A stretch of 64,000 nt of DNA from Agapetus fuscipes (GCA_951799405.1 OX637343.1:18020524-18084523), one strand, 5' to 3'; counted from the first letter of the stretch, positions 1 to 10,903 are shown. The notes: generated by a model not told the origin, from the sequence alone. Numbers and translations: made by a program.

Positions 1-198
1 TGCTCCGCCGGAATTCGAATCCACAACCTTCCATTTACGAGGCCGAAGTGTTGCCACTGGACTACGGACCGGTTCAAGATGCCAACGACACGCGGTGTAC
101 CTGAGTGGTCACCCATACAAGTAGCATCCACGCCCGATGTTGCTTAACTTCGTTGATCTGATGAGAACCGGTGCTTTCAACATAGTATCGTCGTTGAC
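1..198 (-). repeat. 5S-tRNA SINE, 5' part (5S-like head plus tRNA-like unit)
   Basis: Read on the minus strand, 198-81 aligns with a whole 5S rRNA (about 118 nt), including AAGTTAAGCAACATCGGGC in the internal control region and an end reading CGTTGGC. An ATCTTG linker follows, then a tRNA-like unit with a B-box GGATTCGAATTCC variant that runs off the window edge. The same junction recurs at 25.23 kb, so this is one composite SINE rather than a 5S gene. It is clearly diverged from a functional 5S gene. Confidence 0.8.
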
Positions 199-203
199 AA
201 CTC

Positions 204-540
204 CTTGCCGTGTCATCCCCGAAGAGTGATGTCGAGTGGAACCTACTTATTTTAATGAGTAAGGGAGCCCGCCTCACGCCAACTACTTCAGTTGAAGTGG
301 GGTTTCCTAGCTCTCCAGGGAGCTGGTTCTCATTTATTTGGAAGGCTGAGTAAGCCTTGTCGGTATTTATTTTAGTTTTTGAAATAAACACTGGAACGGG
401 AAATCATTTCTGACACCCTCGGTGGAGATCGAACTCTTGCTCTTGGCATGGAATGCAAGCATTTTACCAACTGAGCCATCGACCGGGCTTTTTACTAGTT
501 TAGTTGTCGGTACAAAGCTACAATTCTCCATCAAGATGCA
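204..540 (-). repeat. TAGCTC SINE with 5S-tRNA SINE body remnant
   Basis: Minus-strand TAGCTC SINE (487-204): tRNA-like head with a degenerate B-box, then the TTTCTGACACC-type junction, body and GATAACGCGGCAAG-type 3' part. At 488-540 it is joined to the end of a 5S-tRNA SINE body. It abuts the 5S head at 198, so the sense order is body, TAGCTC SINE, 5S, tRNA-like unit. Confidence 0.75.
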
Positions 541-552
541 GGTATACGAGCA

Positions 553-690
553 ACACTGTTAAAAATGGTTCTCTGTGCTAATGTCACCAAAGTTTCTGAG
601 ATGGCCGGCAAGAGTTGCAGGACTTATGTTGATTTGACATTGGGTTTTTATGTTGTAAGTCCAGCCCTGCAACTCTTGCAGAATACCAAA
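553..690 (+). repeat. Repeat F, partial
   Basis: Matches the repeat F middle (AAAAATGGTTC, GGCAAGAGTTGCAGG, TTTATGTTGTAAGTCCA). Both ends are missing, and the last 30 bases turn into an inverted echo of the same GCAACTCTTGC motif. Confidence 0.6.
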
Positions 691-1243
691 ATGAGATCTT
701 TTTTGAAAGTTCTATGTATTGTTCCGAACTATGAGTTTTTGTGGACATGTACCTAGGCACGTAGTTTACTGGTGTGCGTCACTGGAGTACTGTCAAACAT
801 CCAGTATAATGATGAAATGCATGGTGGCGGACTGCTCTGGTATGATCCATTATGGGAGTGTTGGTACGTGAGCCTAAGCACGCTGGGTGTGTGTGTGTGC
901 AAAACCATTCACTATTTTAAGAATTTGGAATACACGAGGAACGTCTATTGAACGGTATAAATATGAGCCGCAATGGTGCGGAGAGCTAGAGTTATTATTA
1001 TGATTATTAATACAAAATTTATACAGCGCCTTTTATGACGGTGTGTCACTGCAAAGGTGCTTGTCCATATGATTGGACGAAGAGGTGAGCCTTGAGACGT
1101 ATTTTAAGAGTTGCTTGAAACATTGATCCGCTAGCTAAGTCGATAAGTTAGAGTAAGAAAAGTAATCAGCATATTTTAAACCGGTATTGTGCTAATAAAT
1201 CGTTTTAAATTAATAAATCCGGCCGATAGCTAGTCCGGTATAG
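691..1243. other. No gene recognised; possible LINE tail near 1.0 kb
   Basis: Mostly unique A+T-rich sequence. Around 995-1060 an ATTATTATTATG run followed by TACAGCGCC resembles an inverted CR1-like 3' tail, like the one inserted at 33.2 kb. Nothing else is supported. Confidence 0.4.
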
Positions 1244-1348
1244 ATAGTCCGGTCGATAGCTCAGTTGGTAGAGTGCTTGCATTCCATGCCGGGAGCCCGG
1301 TTTCGAATCCCACCGAGGGTGTCAGAAATGATTTCCCGTTTCGGTGCT

Positions 1349-1388
<40 letters not shown>

Positions 1389-2055
1389 TTAGGATACAAA
1401 CAGTTGTTTACAATTTTAAATTTAACAAAAATAATCAAATTTAAACCTAGAGATCCATTAAAAGTATTACTAATATATGTTATGGATACAGAATAATATA
1501 TGATAAAAATAAGAAACAAAAGTAAAATAAACAGAAGAATAAACTAGTTTCACTTATATTGTCAGAGGCATATTTCTTTCACCATTTTCCGGAAAGAATT
1601 TATGGAGCTTGAAAAAATGTCAACATCTGAGAGCCATTGATTGAAGTAAGTAGTTGCACGTCTGAAAAATGTGTTTTTAGCATAATTAGTGCTGCAGGAT
1701 GGTATATGAAAAGTTTGTTTATGTCGAGAGGACATACGAGGAACTCTCAATAAAATCTTTTCCAAAAGGGGGGCCGAATTAATTTGGTTGTTTATTATTT
1801 TGTAAAGGAAAATGCTATCCAGAAATCTCCGCCTGTTCTCTAGCGTGGCCAGATTTCAAACCCCAAAATAAAATACCGGCAATACCGGAAATGAGTACCA
1901 GCCCTCTCGGGAGCTGGGACACCCCCACTTCAACTGAAGTGGCTGGCGTAAGGCCGGCCCCCTTACCTGTAAAAATAAATAGGTTCAACTCGACACATGC
2001 AAACCCTTCGGGGATAACGCGGCAAGAAGTAACACTATGTGTGTAGCTTAGTTGC
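1244..2055 (+). repeat. TAGCTC SINE split by a LINE insertion
   Basis: The tRNA-like head and junction lie at 1244-1350 (TAGCTCAGTTGG, GGTTTCGAATCCC). The body resumes at about 1854 with ATTTCAAACCCC and runs to about 2055. The two halves join into the layout seen in uninterrupted copies at 5.7 and 23.9 kb, so 1351-1853 is a later insertion. Confidence 0.8.
1351..1853 (-). pseudogene. 5'-truncated poly(A) LINE fragment, RT C-terminus
   Basis: On the minus strand an open frame (1765-1562) encodes about 67 residues, including SRHKQTFHIPSCSTNYAKN and ending FRKMVKE. This resembles the last coding part of jockey/R1-like LINE ORF2 proteins. It ends in a 36-nt poly(A) (T-run at 1351-1386), as for a target-primed insertion. 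Only the C-terminus and 3' UTR are present, so it is a dead copy. Family assignment rests on motif style and is tentative. Confidence 0.55.
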
Positions 2056-2119
2056 GATTTTTTTTTAAATCGCAGTTGATTTAAAAAGAACCCCAGTAAA
2101 ATCATATCAGTCTTATATC

Positions 2120-2376
2120 TTTGACTTATAGGTTGGTATGAGGGTGACCACCCATACTGTAAAATATGGTTCACTTTACCAATGTCACCCCTGTTTCAGG
2201 GAAGGTTGGCAAGAGTTGCAGGGCTTATGTTCATTTGAGATTGGGTTTTTTATATTGTAGGTCCACATGCGATGTGTGAGCGCGAAATTATGCGTGTCTT
2301 CTTGTGGGAATGCCTTTAATATGAATGTCAAATGATACATATCCTTGCAACTTAGATTAAGATTAGATTTAGATTA
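2120..2376 (+). repeat. Repeat F, near full length
   Basis: Starts TTTGACTTATAGGTTGGTAT and ends CTTGCAACTTAGATTAAGATTAGATTTAGATTA, the typical pentamer-like tail. Confidence 0.85.
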
Positions 2377-3298
2377 TATTCTTCACCAAATTATGTCAAC
2401 TTTTGCTTGCATGGAATGTTCGTCGCAGCGTAGACCCTGTTTTGAAATGGCTACATCGTAGATGCAAAAGCGTAGAAGGAAATCCATGTAAGAACCGGTG
2501 GATCAGGGCTGGGGAAATCTAATTAAGGAATAAATCCCCGATCCGGAATGCAGTTACTAATCCCGGATTCCAACTAGATGTGCAGTTTATGTTATGCTTG
2601 GATGCTGTGCAATTTGTATTTCACTTGGATTTAGATACTATGCTATCAGAGCCTTATAATCTGTAATCTAAGTTGCTAATATATTTTACGTTTAATATTC
2701 AAATGAAATGTATTATATCGACACAGTTAAAAATACTTTTTAGCCTGAGTTCAGAATATCATAGATTGTTCCAAAACCGCAGAAGGTAGCCACATTATGT
2801 ACTCACATTTTTGTTATTTAAAGTAATTCTTTGAATAAGTCAAATATGCACTGTCAGGAAGGAACGGGCAAGAAAGAATTGCTGATCTTGTATTTCAAGT
2901 ATTATTGTATTTTCTAAAGTAATGCATCGAACATTCTAGATTTATATAATTAATTATATAATTAATAAATTGACTAAATATTTTAAATAATGATACAAGA
3001 TTTTGAACTTTGAATGTCAATAAGTGCTGATGAAATATTTTAAGAACTACGAGTATTGTAAAATGTGGAACAATGCATGGAAATTTCTAGATTTATTTAA
3101 TTATTGTAGTCGCCCAAAAAGGAAAAAGTATATGCGACTTTGTAATATAAAAGGAGTAATGAATGACTCAATAAATCAGTAGCAGCTGACCATTGATCAT
3201 CGGAGTTTTAATTCCCTTGAATCAGAGCTGTTGCTCCGGCACACAACTGGGCGAGTCTCGAGTAAACCTAAGTTGGTGTCGTCAGAATCAGACACAGT
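2377..3298. other. No gene recognised
   Basis: A+T-rich sequence with stops in all frames. CAGGGCTGGGGAAATC at about 2506 looks like a hAT-type end, but no matching inverted end or duplication was found. Confidence 0.4.
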
Positions 3299-3692
3299 TA
3301 AAGTTTTGGTCAAAATAGAGTTATTAATGTTATCCTAAATAAAATATCCGCTCTTTCTAATGCGCTAACTACCATAGCTCTAGGATGATATTTGCGTTGT
3401 TAATGCCTAAGCAAACAACTGCGTTTTTAAGTATGGTTTTTGGTGTAACCGACAAGATTTTGGCTCTTTTTGTCTTAAAGGCGCTTGTGACATAAAAAAA
3501 TCGTAAAACATTGTAAAACCACATTAATAGGAATGCCAATAAATGCCTTTGTTTTTTTTTATTTAGAGCTGTTTCGATTTTAACGATATGATAAACAAAA
3601 ATAATTTTTTCTGCAATCTCAAACCTTAAACTGCTCTTCTAAACAAGTAAGTTTATGTCGCTTATGCCCTATTGCCCTTTAACCGTCGATAT
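3299..3692. mobile_element. MITE M1, left end missing
   Basis: Matches the M1 copy at 23.05 kb from GTTTTGGTCAAAAT to the terminal TTTAACCGTCGATAT. The left inverted repeat is absent. Internal landmarks are GCAAACAACTGCGTTTT, GGCGCTTGTGACAT and CAATCTCAAACCTTAAACTG. Confidence 0.8.
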
Positions 3693-4044
3693 TATTTTAA
3701 GGTAAAATACATCTTTACCCGGTGTTCCTAAATTTTGTCTCTATCGAGAGCTCACCCCTGTAATACGTTCATTCACAGTCTATACTAAACTCTCACAATC
3801 AATTTCCCGTGAATTCCGTTTAATCCCGAGTAGGTGCTAAACCTGTTTCGAGCGTCGGAAGCTCTTAATACCGGCGCCCCTTGTAAGCAGCGCGCTCTAC
3901 AAATCCCGGAGTGGCAGGGCTGCGCCAAGCCGGGATTCAATAGATTACTAGCGAGCAAATAACTGGTAATTTAACGCGGATTTGAAATAGTTCACCTGAA
4001 CAATCCCGGTATGATTTATTTGCAGTGATATTCTGCTTTTAAAA
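3693..4044. other. No gene recognised
   Basis: Relatively GC-richer stretch with repeated CCCGG-type words (AATCCCGG at about 3916 and 4003). No open frame or known element was recognised. Confidence 0.35.
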
Positions 4045-4350
4045 CGCAACTAAGCTACACGTACAGTGTAACTTCTTGCCGCGTTATCCCCGAAGGGTAT
4101 TTCATGTGGCGAGTGGAACCTATTTATTTTTACAGGTAAGGGATCCTGTCTTACGTCAAGCATTTCAGTTGAAGTGGGGGTTTCCCAGCTCCCAAAGGGG
4201 CAGGAACTCATTTCTTGAGAAGGCTGAGTAAACCTTGAGATCGAGCACTTGCTCTCGGCATGGAATGCAAACATTCTACCAATTGAGCTATCGACCTTTT
4301 TACGAGCTTGGTCGTCGTCGCTATAAAGCGCCAATTCTCAAGCAAGACCC
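4045..4350 (-). repeat. TAGCTC SINE plus end of 5S-tRNA SINE body
   Basis: Minus-strand TAGCTC SINE whose 5' end is joined to the body end GCGACGACGACCAAGCTCG (4298-4350). This is the same junction as at 5.65, 56.28, 59.03 and 60.97 kb. Confidence 0.8.
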
Positions 4351-4364
4351 AGTTGTTGTAAGGC

Positions 4365-4498
4365 TGGAGTTTTGGGTTTTTATGTCGTAGGTTCACATGC
4401 GGCATGTGCAAGCGTAAACTTATACGTGTCTGCTTGTGAGAATACATATAATGTGAATCCGTAATGTTACATATCTCTGCAACTTAGATTAGATTAGA
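4365..4498 (+). repeat. Repeat F, 3' half
   Basis: Contains TATGTCGTAGGTTCACATGC and ends CTGCAACTTAGATTAGATTAG. The 5' half is missing. Confidence 0.75.
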
Positions 4499-4557
4499 CC
4501 TCTTGAAATTAAATTATTTTCAGTTTGTTCTTCAAACAAAAATTTGTTCGTCAATCA

Positions 4558-4648
4558 GTCAGTTTGTCAATTTGTTTGTTTGTTTGTTTGTTTGTTTAGA
4601 TGTTTGATTGTTTGTTTGTATGTTTGTTTGTTTGTTTGTTGGTTTGTA
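4558..4648 (+). repeat. (TTTG)n microsatellite
   Basis: About 90 bp of TTTG/TTGT tetramers, with a few substitutions such as AGATG and ATTG. Confidence 0.9.
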
Positions 4649-5432
4649 TACGTAAATCCCTTATTGTCGCCATGTAATTGATAAATGCTGTACTAGCGGC
4701 GGATTATTGGATCATTAGGCATATCGGCAAATGGATTGTCTGACAAATTAGAACTAATGTTTCTTGCTCCATTTACTCTCAACTGGCAGATCTACTAATG
4801 CAGAGAATACTAGTTCACACGATTCTAATTCACTGAAATGTGGAGGACAAATAACTTTGTAAGTTTTGAAAAAGTAAAAAGTTCATTGAATTCTACGTCA
4901 AAAATTTTCAGTTCGCATAATATGTTAGAATAGTTCACAAAAAACTAGTTCATAATATAGTAGTTCACACAATTATTGTTCACAAAAAGTTAATTCATAG
5001 ACCTTTTTGAACATAAGGAAATGTAAGAAAAGGGGAGGAATAAGAATGAATTAAAAGATTTATGCTAGTAAATGAAGAAAAGGTGCCAACTGTGCAGAGG
5101 CTCTAGCGACCCCTAGTGGAATTGCGAATGGGTCATAAAAACAGTTACACGGTTTGTCAAATATGACAAACCGTCATTGGAGAACTTCTTTTTTGTCGTA
5201 ACCAACGTCCTCAGGAGACACACTTATTGTACAGTGATCAAGGATGAATGAATGGAGATTTGAATATCGAACTTTTTTCTCGTCGGGCAAACGTCCCACT
5301 TGCATGGGACTCCGGTCCTATGTAACCAATAAAATAATATTTCTTTGCTCTTTCCCTTACTACCCGACCACGTAACATTTCAATTTTGTATACGTCAATT
5401 TATATGCGAAACTCATTTTCAATTCAATCCTT
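4649..5432. other. No gene; LINE-W end remnant and small hairpin
   Basis: A worn LINE-W 3' end lies at about 5080-5150 (GTGCAGAGGCTCTAGCGACC, CAGTTACA). A perfect 11-bp stem with a 4-base loop occupies 5149-5174 (ACGGTTTGTCA and its complement). The rest is A+T-rich with repeated GTTCACA words and no coding signal. Confidence 0.5.
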
Positions 5433-5975
5433 TCCGGTTCGTAGTCCACTGGTAACACTTCGGACTCGTAAATGGAAGGTTTCGGGTTCGAATTCCAGCG
5501 GAGAACAAAAAAACATTTATATTTTCAAATTTGCTCTTCACTGGGTTGAAAAATTCATAAACCTTTACCAAAGACCGATCCATCCAGCCTTACAGCAACT
5601 GGGTCTTGCTTGAGAATAAACGCTTTGTAGCGACGACCAAGCTTGTAAGAAGTCCGGTCGATAGCTCAGTTGGTAGAATGCTTCCATTCCATAACGAGAC
5701 CAAGGGTTCGATACCCACCGAAGGTGTCAGAAATGATTTCCCGTTTCGGTATCTATTTCAAACGTAAAATAAATACCGGCAAGGTGTACTCAGGCTTCGC
5801 AAGAAATGAGAACCAGCCCCTCCGGGAGCTGGGAAACCCCCACTTCAACTGAGAGGGGTTGGTGTGAGGCCGGCCCCCTTACCCGTAAAAATAAATAGGT
5901 CCTGAATAGCCACATGCGATCCCTTTGGGAATAACGCAGGCAAGAAGTTACACTATACGTGAAGCCTTGTTTGCG
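5433..5975 (+). mobile_element. Composite SINE: 5S-tRNA SINE body joined to TAGCTC SINE
   Basis: The tRNA-like unit (CCGGTTCGTAGTCCACTGG, GGTTCGAATTCC) and body run to ACCAAGCTTG at about 5645. A complete TAGCTC SINE (5658-5975) with its own A-box TAGCTCAGTTGG and B-box GGTTCGATACCC follows directly. Two tRNA-derived promoters in one unit make this a heterodimeric SINE. Confidence 0.85.
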
Positions 5976-6374
5976 AATTTCGGTAGGAAAGAATTACCGT
6001 GGTGATGAGACTTCCAGCCCAGACTAAATTAATTAGTCATCTTTGATAAAAAAAAAATAACTTTGTCAAAGAAATAAAGGACGATCGTATTTGTTGAAAA
6101 AGTTGCCGTTTGATGTTTTTTTCCGTCGCAATTAAAAGTTAATTTGGCAATCGGCCGACACGGAAGCGGAAATAAGAATAGCTGGCAACACAAAAAACAA
6201 AAGAAAACAGGAAAGAAAATATTTAGAAAAGACCGTTCCGATGAGGACAGTTTGCAAGTGGAAAGTAGTATTTTATAGTCACAAAAATTTACTTAAAATG
6301 TGTTTGCCTACTAAATTTTATCCCACAAAGCAATATTAAGTGAAAAATATTACAAGAAGGCCGAAAGACATCTA
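5976..6374. other. M4 MITE fragment, otherwise no gene
   Basis: AATTTCGGTAGGAAAGAATTACCGTGGTGATGAGACTTCCAGCCCAG at 5976-6023 (positions given; key words CGGTAGG and GGTGATGAGACTTCC) is the end of an M4 MITE. The remainder is featureless A+T-rich sequence. Confidence 0.55.
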
Positions 6375-7185
6375 TAATCTAAGTTGCAAAGCTATATTCT
6401 AAATCTAAATCTAAATCTAAGCTGCAAAGATATGTATCATTTGAGATTCATATTAAATGTATTCCCATAAGCAGACATGCATAATTTCGCGCTTACACAT
6501 GCCGCATGTGGACCTACAATATAAAAAACCCAATCTCAAATGAACATAAGCCCTGCAACTCTTGCTGACCTTCCCTGAAACAGGGGTGACATTGGCAAAG
6601 TGAACCATTTATTATTATTTTATATTGATATTTCAAATTACATTTAATGTCTAATCGAAATCTAAATCTAAGCTGCAAAGATATAATATATCATTGAAGT
6701 TCATATTAAACGCATTCCCACAAGCAGACATGTATAAGTTCGCGTTAACACATGCCGCATGTGGACCTACAATATAAAAATCCAATCTCAAATGAACATA
6801 AGCCCTGCAACTCTTGCCGACCTTCCCTGAAACAGGGGTGACCTTTGCAAAGTGAAATGCACGCCCACAAATAGACACGTGTATAGTCGTGCTTAGAAAA
6901 TGCTGCTTGTGTGGGTACTTGCAAATGAAAATCCAAGCCTCTATAATCTATAATCTAAGTTGCAAGGATATATTCATTTAAAGCTCTCAGGTGCATGCCC
7001 ACAAACCAACACGTGTAGTTCGCGCTTACAAATGCTGAGTGTGTACTTACAAATAAAATCCAAACCTCAAATGAACATAAGCCCCACAACTTTTGCGGAC
7101 CTTCCCTGAAACAGGGGTGACATTGGCAAAGTGAACCATATTTTACAGTATGGGGGGTCAGCCTCATACCAACCTATAAGTCAAG
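6375..7185 (-). repeat. Cluster of repeat F copies, minus strand
   Basis: Successive inverted copies at about 6375-6608, 6650-6860, 6861-6935 (partial) and 6940-7185. Each has CAAGCAGACAT or CAACACGTG-type ends, CATGCCGCATGTGG, and GACCTTCCCTGAAACAGGGG. The tails (TCTAAATCTAAATCTAA) vary. The spacing suggests insertion of F into F. Confidence 0.8.
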
Positions 7186-7212
7186 GAATAAATTAACATA
7201 AACCTGGCAACT

Positions 7213-7346
7213 TTAGTCTTCATACAAATATTACCAAAATTCGGTAGGTAAGAATGACCGTGGTGATGAGACTTGCAGCCCAGGCATCATTAGTTTGTCA
7301 AAGCGTAGGCTCAACCGACGACTAAAATGTCTAAGAATAGCCCCGT
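7213..7346. mobile_element. MITE M3, right half
   Basis: Contains AAAATTCGGTAGGTAAGAAT and ends in the M3 terminal repeat (CTCAACCGACGACTAAAATG then GAATAGCCCCG). The left terminal repeat is missing; compare 22.80 and 55.58 kb. Confidence 0.7.
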
Positions 7347-7589
7347 TTTTTTTCTGTTTACCCCAGTTCTCTGAATAAACGAGCTATAATACATATTATA
7401 TTATCTTTTCTAATGCTCGTCGCTTAACTTGCATTAATATGGGTAATGTACGTCTTCCACAGAAAAAACACTTCCTTCCTTTCTACAGGATTTTTCTGTA
7501 TTTTTAAAGCATTATCATTAAAAATAAGTGCTTTATTTTTTTTTCTTGTTTCTTTATATTCGTTGGATTTAAGATTATGTTTGTATTTT

Positions 7590-7750
7590 GTTTGGTCGAT
7601 ATCTCAGTCGGTAGAGTGCTTGCATTCAATGCCTGAGAAAGCGGGTTCGAATCCCACCGAGGATGTCAGAAATGATTTCCTGTAGTGATTAACACATCAG
7701 ACTCGTAATCGGAAAGTAGCGGGTTCGATTGCCAGTAAAACACAAAAAAA
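7590..7750 (+). repeat. Two tRNA-like SINE heads, truncated
   Basis: A TAGCTC SINE head (7593-7680; ATCTCAGTCGG, GGTTCGAATCC) is cut at its junction and followed by a 5S-tRNA-type tRNA-like unit (7683-7745; TAGTGATTAACAC, GGTTCGATTGCC). Acceptor-stem pairing is absent, so these are not tRNA genes. Confidence 0.65.
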
Positions 7751-7754
7751 TGTA

Positions 7755-7945
7755 AATCTTTAATCTAAGCTGCAAAGATACATTAACATTTAAAGCTCAT
7801 ATCAAATGCATGCCCACAAACAAACACGTGTGGTTCGCGATTACAAACGCTGAATGTGTACTTACAAATAAAATCCAAACCCCAAATGAACATACACCCT
7901 ACAACTTTTGTCGACCTTCCCTGACACAGAGGTGACATTTTAAAT
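7755..7945 (-). repeat. Repeat F, 5' end missing
   Basis: Inverted copy beginning at the tail (AATCTAAGCTGCAAAGATAC) and ending near GACACAGAGGTGACATTTT. Confidence 0.75.
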
Positions 7946-8169
7946 CATTTAAAAAAAAATCTTTATTCGAGCTTGAATTCATTATCTATCTTTATCTACG
8001 ACCGGTCGTAATGGTCAATCCAGCCTTTCAGGGAATGACTTTCATAAAATATATCATCCAATTTCTTTGAGGAAAAATCACAAAATAGAGAGTATCTTTA
8101 TTTATTTTTTTACCTGAATCTAAAATATAAATGAACTCTGCAGCTCTTACATCTTTTAATTCAAACATT

Positions 8170-8469
8170 GACCGGCCCGTAGTCTAGTGGTTAATACTTC
8201 TGACTCGTAAGTGGAAGGTCGGGGGTTCGAATCCCGGCGGAGCACAAAAAATATACCATTTCTATTTTCAAATATACTCTTCGCTGGGTGAAAAATTCAT
8301 ATACCTTTACCAAAGACCGGTCACTAAAGGTCCATCCAGCCCTACAGCAACTGAGTTTTGTTTGAGACTTGGCGCTTTCTACAGCGACGACCAAGCTCGC
8401 AGAGGATTGTTGAGGTGAGATACACATAAAAACAGCGCTCACTACATAAATCATTATTATTATTATTAA
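8170..8469 (+). mobile_element. 5S-tRNA SINE with LINE-C-type tail, complete 3' end
   Basis: tRNA-like unit (CCGTAGTCTAGTGGTTAA, GGTTCGAATCCCGG), then the body to ACCAAGCTCG, then the tail GTTGAGGTGAGATACACA...ACAGCGCTCAC, ending (ATT)n. The tail matches the 3' end of the LINE-C fragment at 56.8 kb. The 5S head is lacking, as in most copies. Confidence 0.85.
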
Positions 8470-8734
8470 TTCAGAGGAGTGTTATAGCTGAAAATGAACC
8501 AATGAATACGAGTATATTATTATAAGATGCCGTGTAAAAATTAGGCTATTATTTAAACTAGAAGTAGAAGGCGTCATACGAATAACGCTTCATCGCTATT
8601 CAATAATTGTATTCTTTAAAACTTCCCCGAGTACTTGTTATTTCTTTCAATAGCACTTTCGAGAAGTTTGTGTAAAACTTCCTGCAAAGATTGCAATCTC
8701 CTACTTGAAAACTTCTTCCGACACATCGGCGTCA

Positions 8735-8995
8735 TCTATAATCTATAATCTAAGTTGCAAAGATATATATTACACTTAAGATTCACATTAAATGCATTCC
8801 CATAAGCAGACACGAATAAATTCGCGCTTACACATGCCGCATGTGGACTTACAACATAAAAACTCTATCACTGATGAACAAAAGCCCTGAAACTCTTGCC
8901 GACCTTCCCTGAAACAGGGGTGACATTGGTAAAGTGAACCATTTTTTACAGTATGGGTGGTAAGCCTCATACCAACCTATAATTCAAGGAACTAA
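8735..8995 (-). repeat. Repeat F, full length
   Basis: Inverted copy from AATCTATAATCTAAGTTGC to CATACCAACCTATAATTCAAGG. Confidence 0.85.
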
Positions 8996-9053
8996 AGAGC
9001 TTATACGTGTCGGGTTGTGGCATGACATCAAATATGAATTTTGAATTCTTTGT

Positions 9054-9352
9054 TTCTTGACTTATAGGTTGGTATGCGGCTGACCACCCATGCTGTAAAA
9101 AATGGTTAACTTTGCCAATGTTGCCCCTGTTTCAGGGAAGGACGGCTAGAGTTGCAGGGTGTTTGTCCATGTGAGATTTGGGTTTGTGAACGCATGTGAA
9201 CCTACAACATAAAAACCTAAAACTCAAATAAACACACACCCTGCAACTCTTGCCGACCTTCCCTGAAAAAGAGGTGATTACCATTAGCAAAGCGAACCAT
9301 TTTCTACAGCATGGGGGGGTCAGCCGCATACCAACCTATAAGTCAAGGAATC
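9054..9352. repeat. Head-to-head pair of repeat F halves (palindrome)
   Basis: A forward 5' half (CTTGACTTATAGGTTGGTAT at 9056) passes at about 9185 into an inverted 5' half ending CCAACCTATAAGTCAAGG at about 9350. This is an imperfect palindrome of about 295 bp with no (GATTA)n tail. Confidence 0.75.
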
Positions 9353-9429
9353 AAATACCTAGTCTAAATATTTGATAATATATTTTTTTTACTGTTTTTT
9401 CAGCGTTTAGGTATTGTCGATGGTGCGTA

Positions 9430-9640
9430 GGTACGAGTATTTATTTGTCTATGGTGTGTTTGCCTTTTCGCCTCCATCACGCGGAAAGTGTAAACATGGG
9501 CGCCGCGACAATACAAATGGCGGACCAAGGTCAAAGATGGCGGCACTAATGACAGCTGACGGGGCGGGAGCACGGCTAATGTGATCAATAAAAACGTAAT
9601 TATTTCTCAGTGAGAGGTGCGATTTGTCTCCCACCCTGAA
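9430..9640. promoter_or_regulatory. GC-rich unique island, possible promoter or first exon
   Basis: On the minus strand this reads CCCGCCCC (GC box), GCCGCCATCTTTG and CCGCCATTTG (YY1/Pho-like cores), then an ATG at about 9478 in GCGTGATGGAGGCG opening a 25-codon frame. No repeat family matches. TACTGTTTTTTCAG at about 9390 on the plus strand looks like a splice acceptor. No TATA box or product was recognised, so promoter is inferred only from motif content. Confidence 0.35.
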
Positions 9641-9764
9641 ATCCGAATCCCAAGGTAAATGGGAACATTTGTAACATTAATTTAAAAGAATTGCAACGTA
9701 TTTGTCCATATTTGTTACCGTTTTTTGAGTCAGACGTAGAGAATGGCGTTTTAAAGAAGTTTAA

Positions 9765-10140
9765 GGAGTGGGAAGGATAGAATTAGGAATTAATAAGTTG
9801 AAAGAAGATGTGAACGTAAAGGTAGAAAAGAATGTGATGAGATGATTTTGGCATGTGGAAAGAATGAGTAATGATGGACTGACAAAGTGTATATACAGAG
9901 AAAGTGTAAAACAAACAAGAAGTAAGGGACAACCGAAAAAAGTATGGAGTGATCAGATTGAGGAGATTTTGAAAGAATGGGATTTATACAAAGTGAGCGT
10001 GAAAGATGAAAATGCATGAAATAGGTGATGGATATGAATGAATTGAAGGAGGTTTGTAAAGATTGGAAGAAATGGGGGCAACTCTGCAGAGGCTCTGGCC
10101 ACTCCTAGCGGAATGGCGACAGAGTTACAGTTACAGCTTA
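9765..10140 (+). pseudogene. LINE-W 3' fragment
   Basis: Degenerate copy of the LINE-W RT C-terminus: a stop replaces the W of the RWFGHVER motif (ATGATTTTGGCATGTG). It has the 3' UTR CTCTGCAGAGGCTCTGGCCAC and a (TTACAG)n end. Compare the more open copies at 14.4 and 40.7 kb. Confidence 0.75.
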
Positions 10141-10189
10141 AGCTTTAAAATTGGTCCCAGAACGATACGCATGTATTTGGCTAGGATCC

Positions 10190-10705
10190 TTAGCAATCTA
10201 TAATCTAAGTTGCAAAGATATGTAGGTATATTAACATTTAAGATTCATATTAAAAAGATGCTCACTAGTAGACACGTATAAGTTCACGATTACACATGTT
10301 GTGACCTTCCATTTACGAGTGTGAAGCGCTTACCACTAGATCTGTCGCCTATTACCACCTCTGTTTAAGCAAAAGGAGGCAAGAGTTGCCTAAATTGTGT
10401 TGATTTGTACATGCAAAACCATTCACAGTCTTGCTTATATGCGTGCATCTATTATGTATAATCTAAGTTGCCAAGATATTTTAACATTTAAAATTCATAT
10501 TAAATGCATGCCCACAAACAGACACGTGTAAGTTCGCGCACACAATTGCTGCACATGCAGTTACAAATTAAAATCCAAACCTTAAATGAATATAAGCCCT
10601 GCTACTTTAGCCGACCTTCCCTGAAACAATGGGGCAAATTGGCAAAGTGAACCATTTTTTTACAGTATGGGGGCTCAGCCTCATACCAACTTATAAGTCA
10701 AAGAA
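10190..10705 (-). repeat. Repeat F: one partial and one full copy
   Basis: Inverted partial copy at about 10195-10310 (tail end only), then a full inverted copy at 10445-10705 ending CATACCAACTTATAAGTCAA. The spacer holds a worn 5S-tRNA SINE scrap (CTTCCATTTACGAGTGTGAA). Confidence 0.7.
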
Positions 10706-10903
10706 CAGTGAATTAGTAAAAACAAAATAGCAATCAATACGTATTCGTTTACGAAACGAAAAAACAGTTATATTTTTATCAATTCTTGATATATATTCTC
10801 AATATATATCTACGAAAACAAATTTCTGCTTGTCTTTTTGTGGGTAGCAGTACAACCTTACAAGTTTTTGCGCCAGAGGTCCCAGAGGGGTCTAAAGAAA
10901 TGA

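Noticed and set aside
2506..4015. hAT element starting CAGGGCTGGG
   Set aside because: No complementary right end or 8-bp duplication found.
5658..5730. Functional tRNA genes (also at 1.25, 23.9, 41.1, 59.0 kb)
   Set aside because: A- and B-boxes are present but the acceptor stems do not pair and each is fused to SINE bodies.
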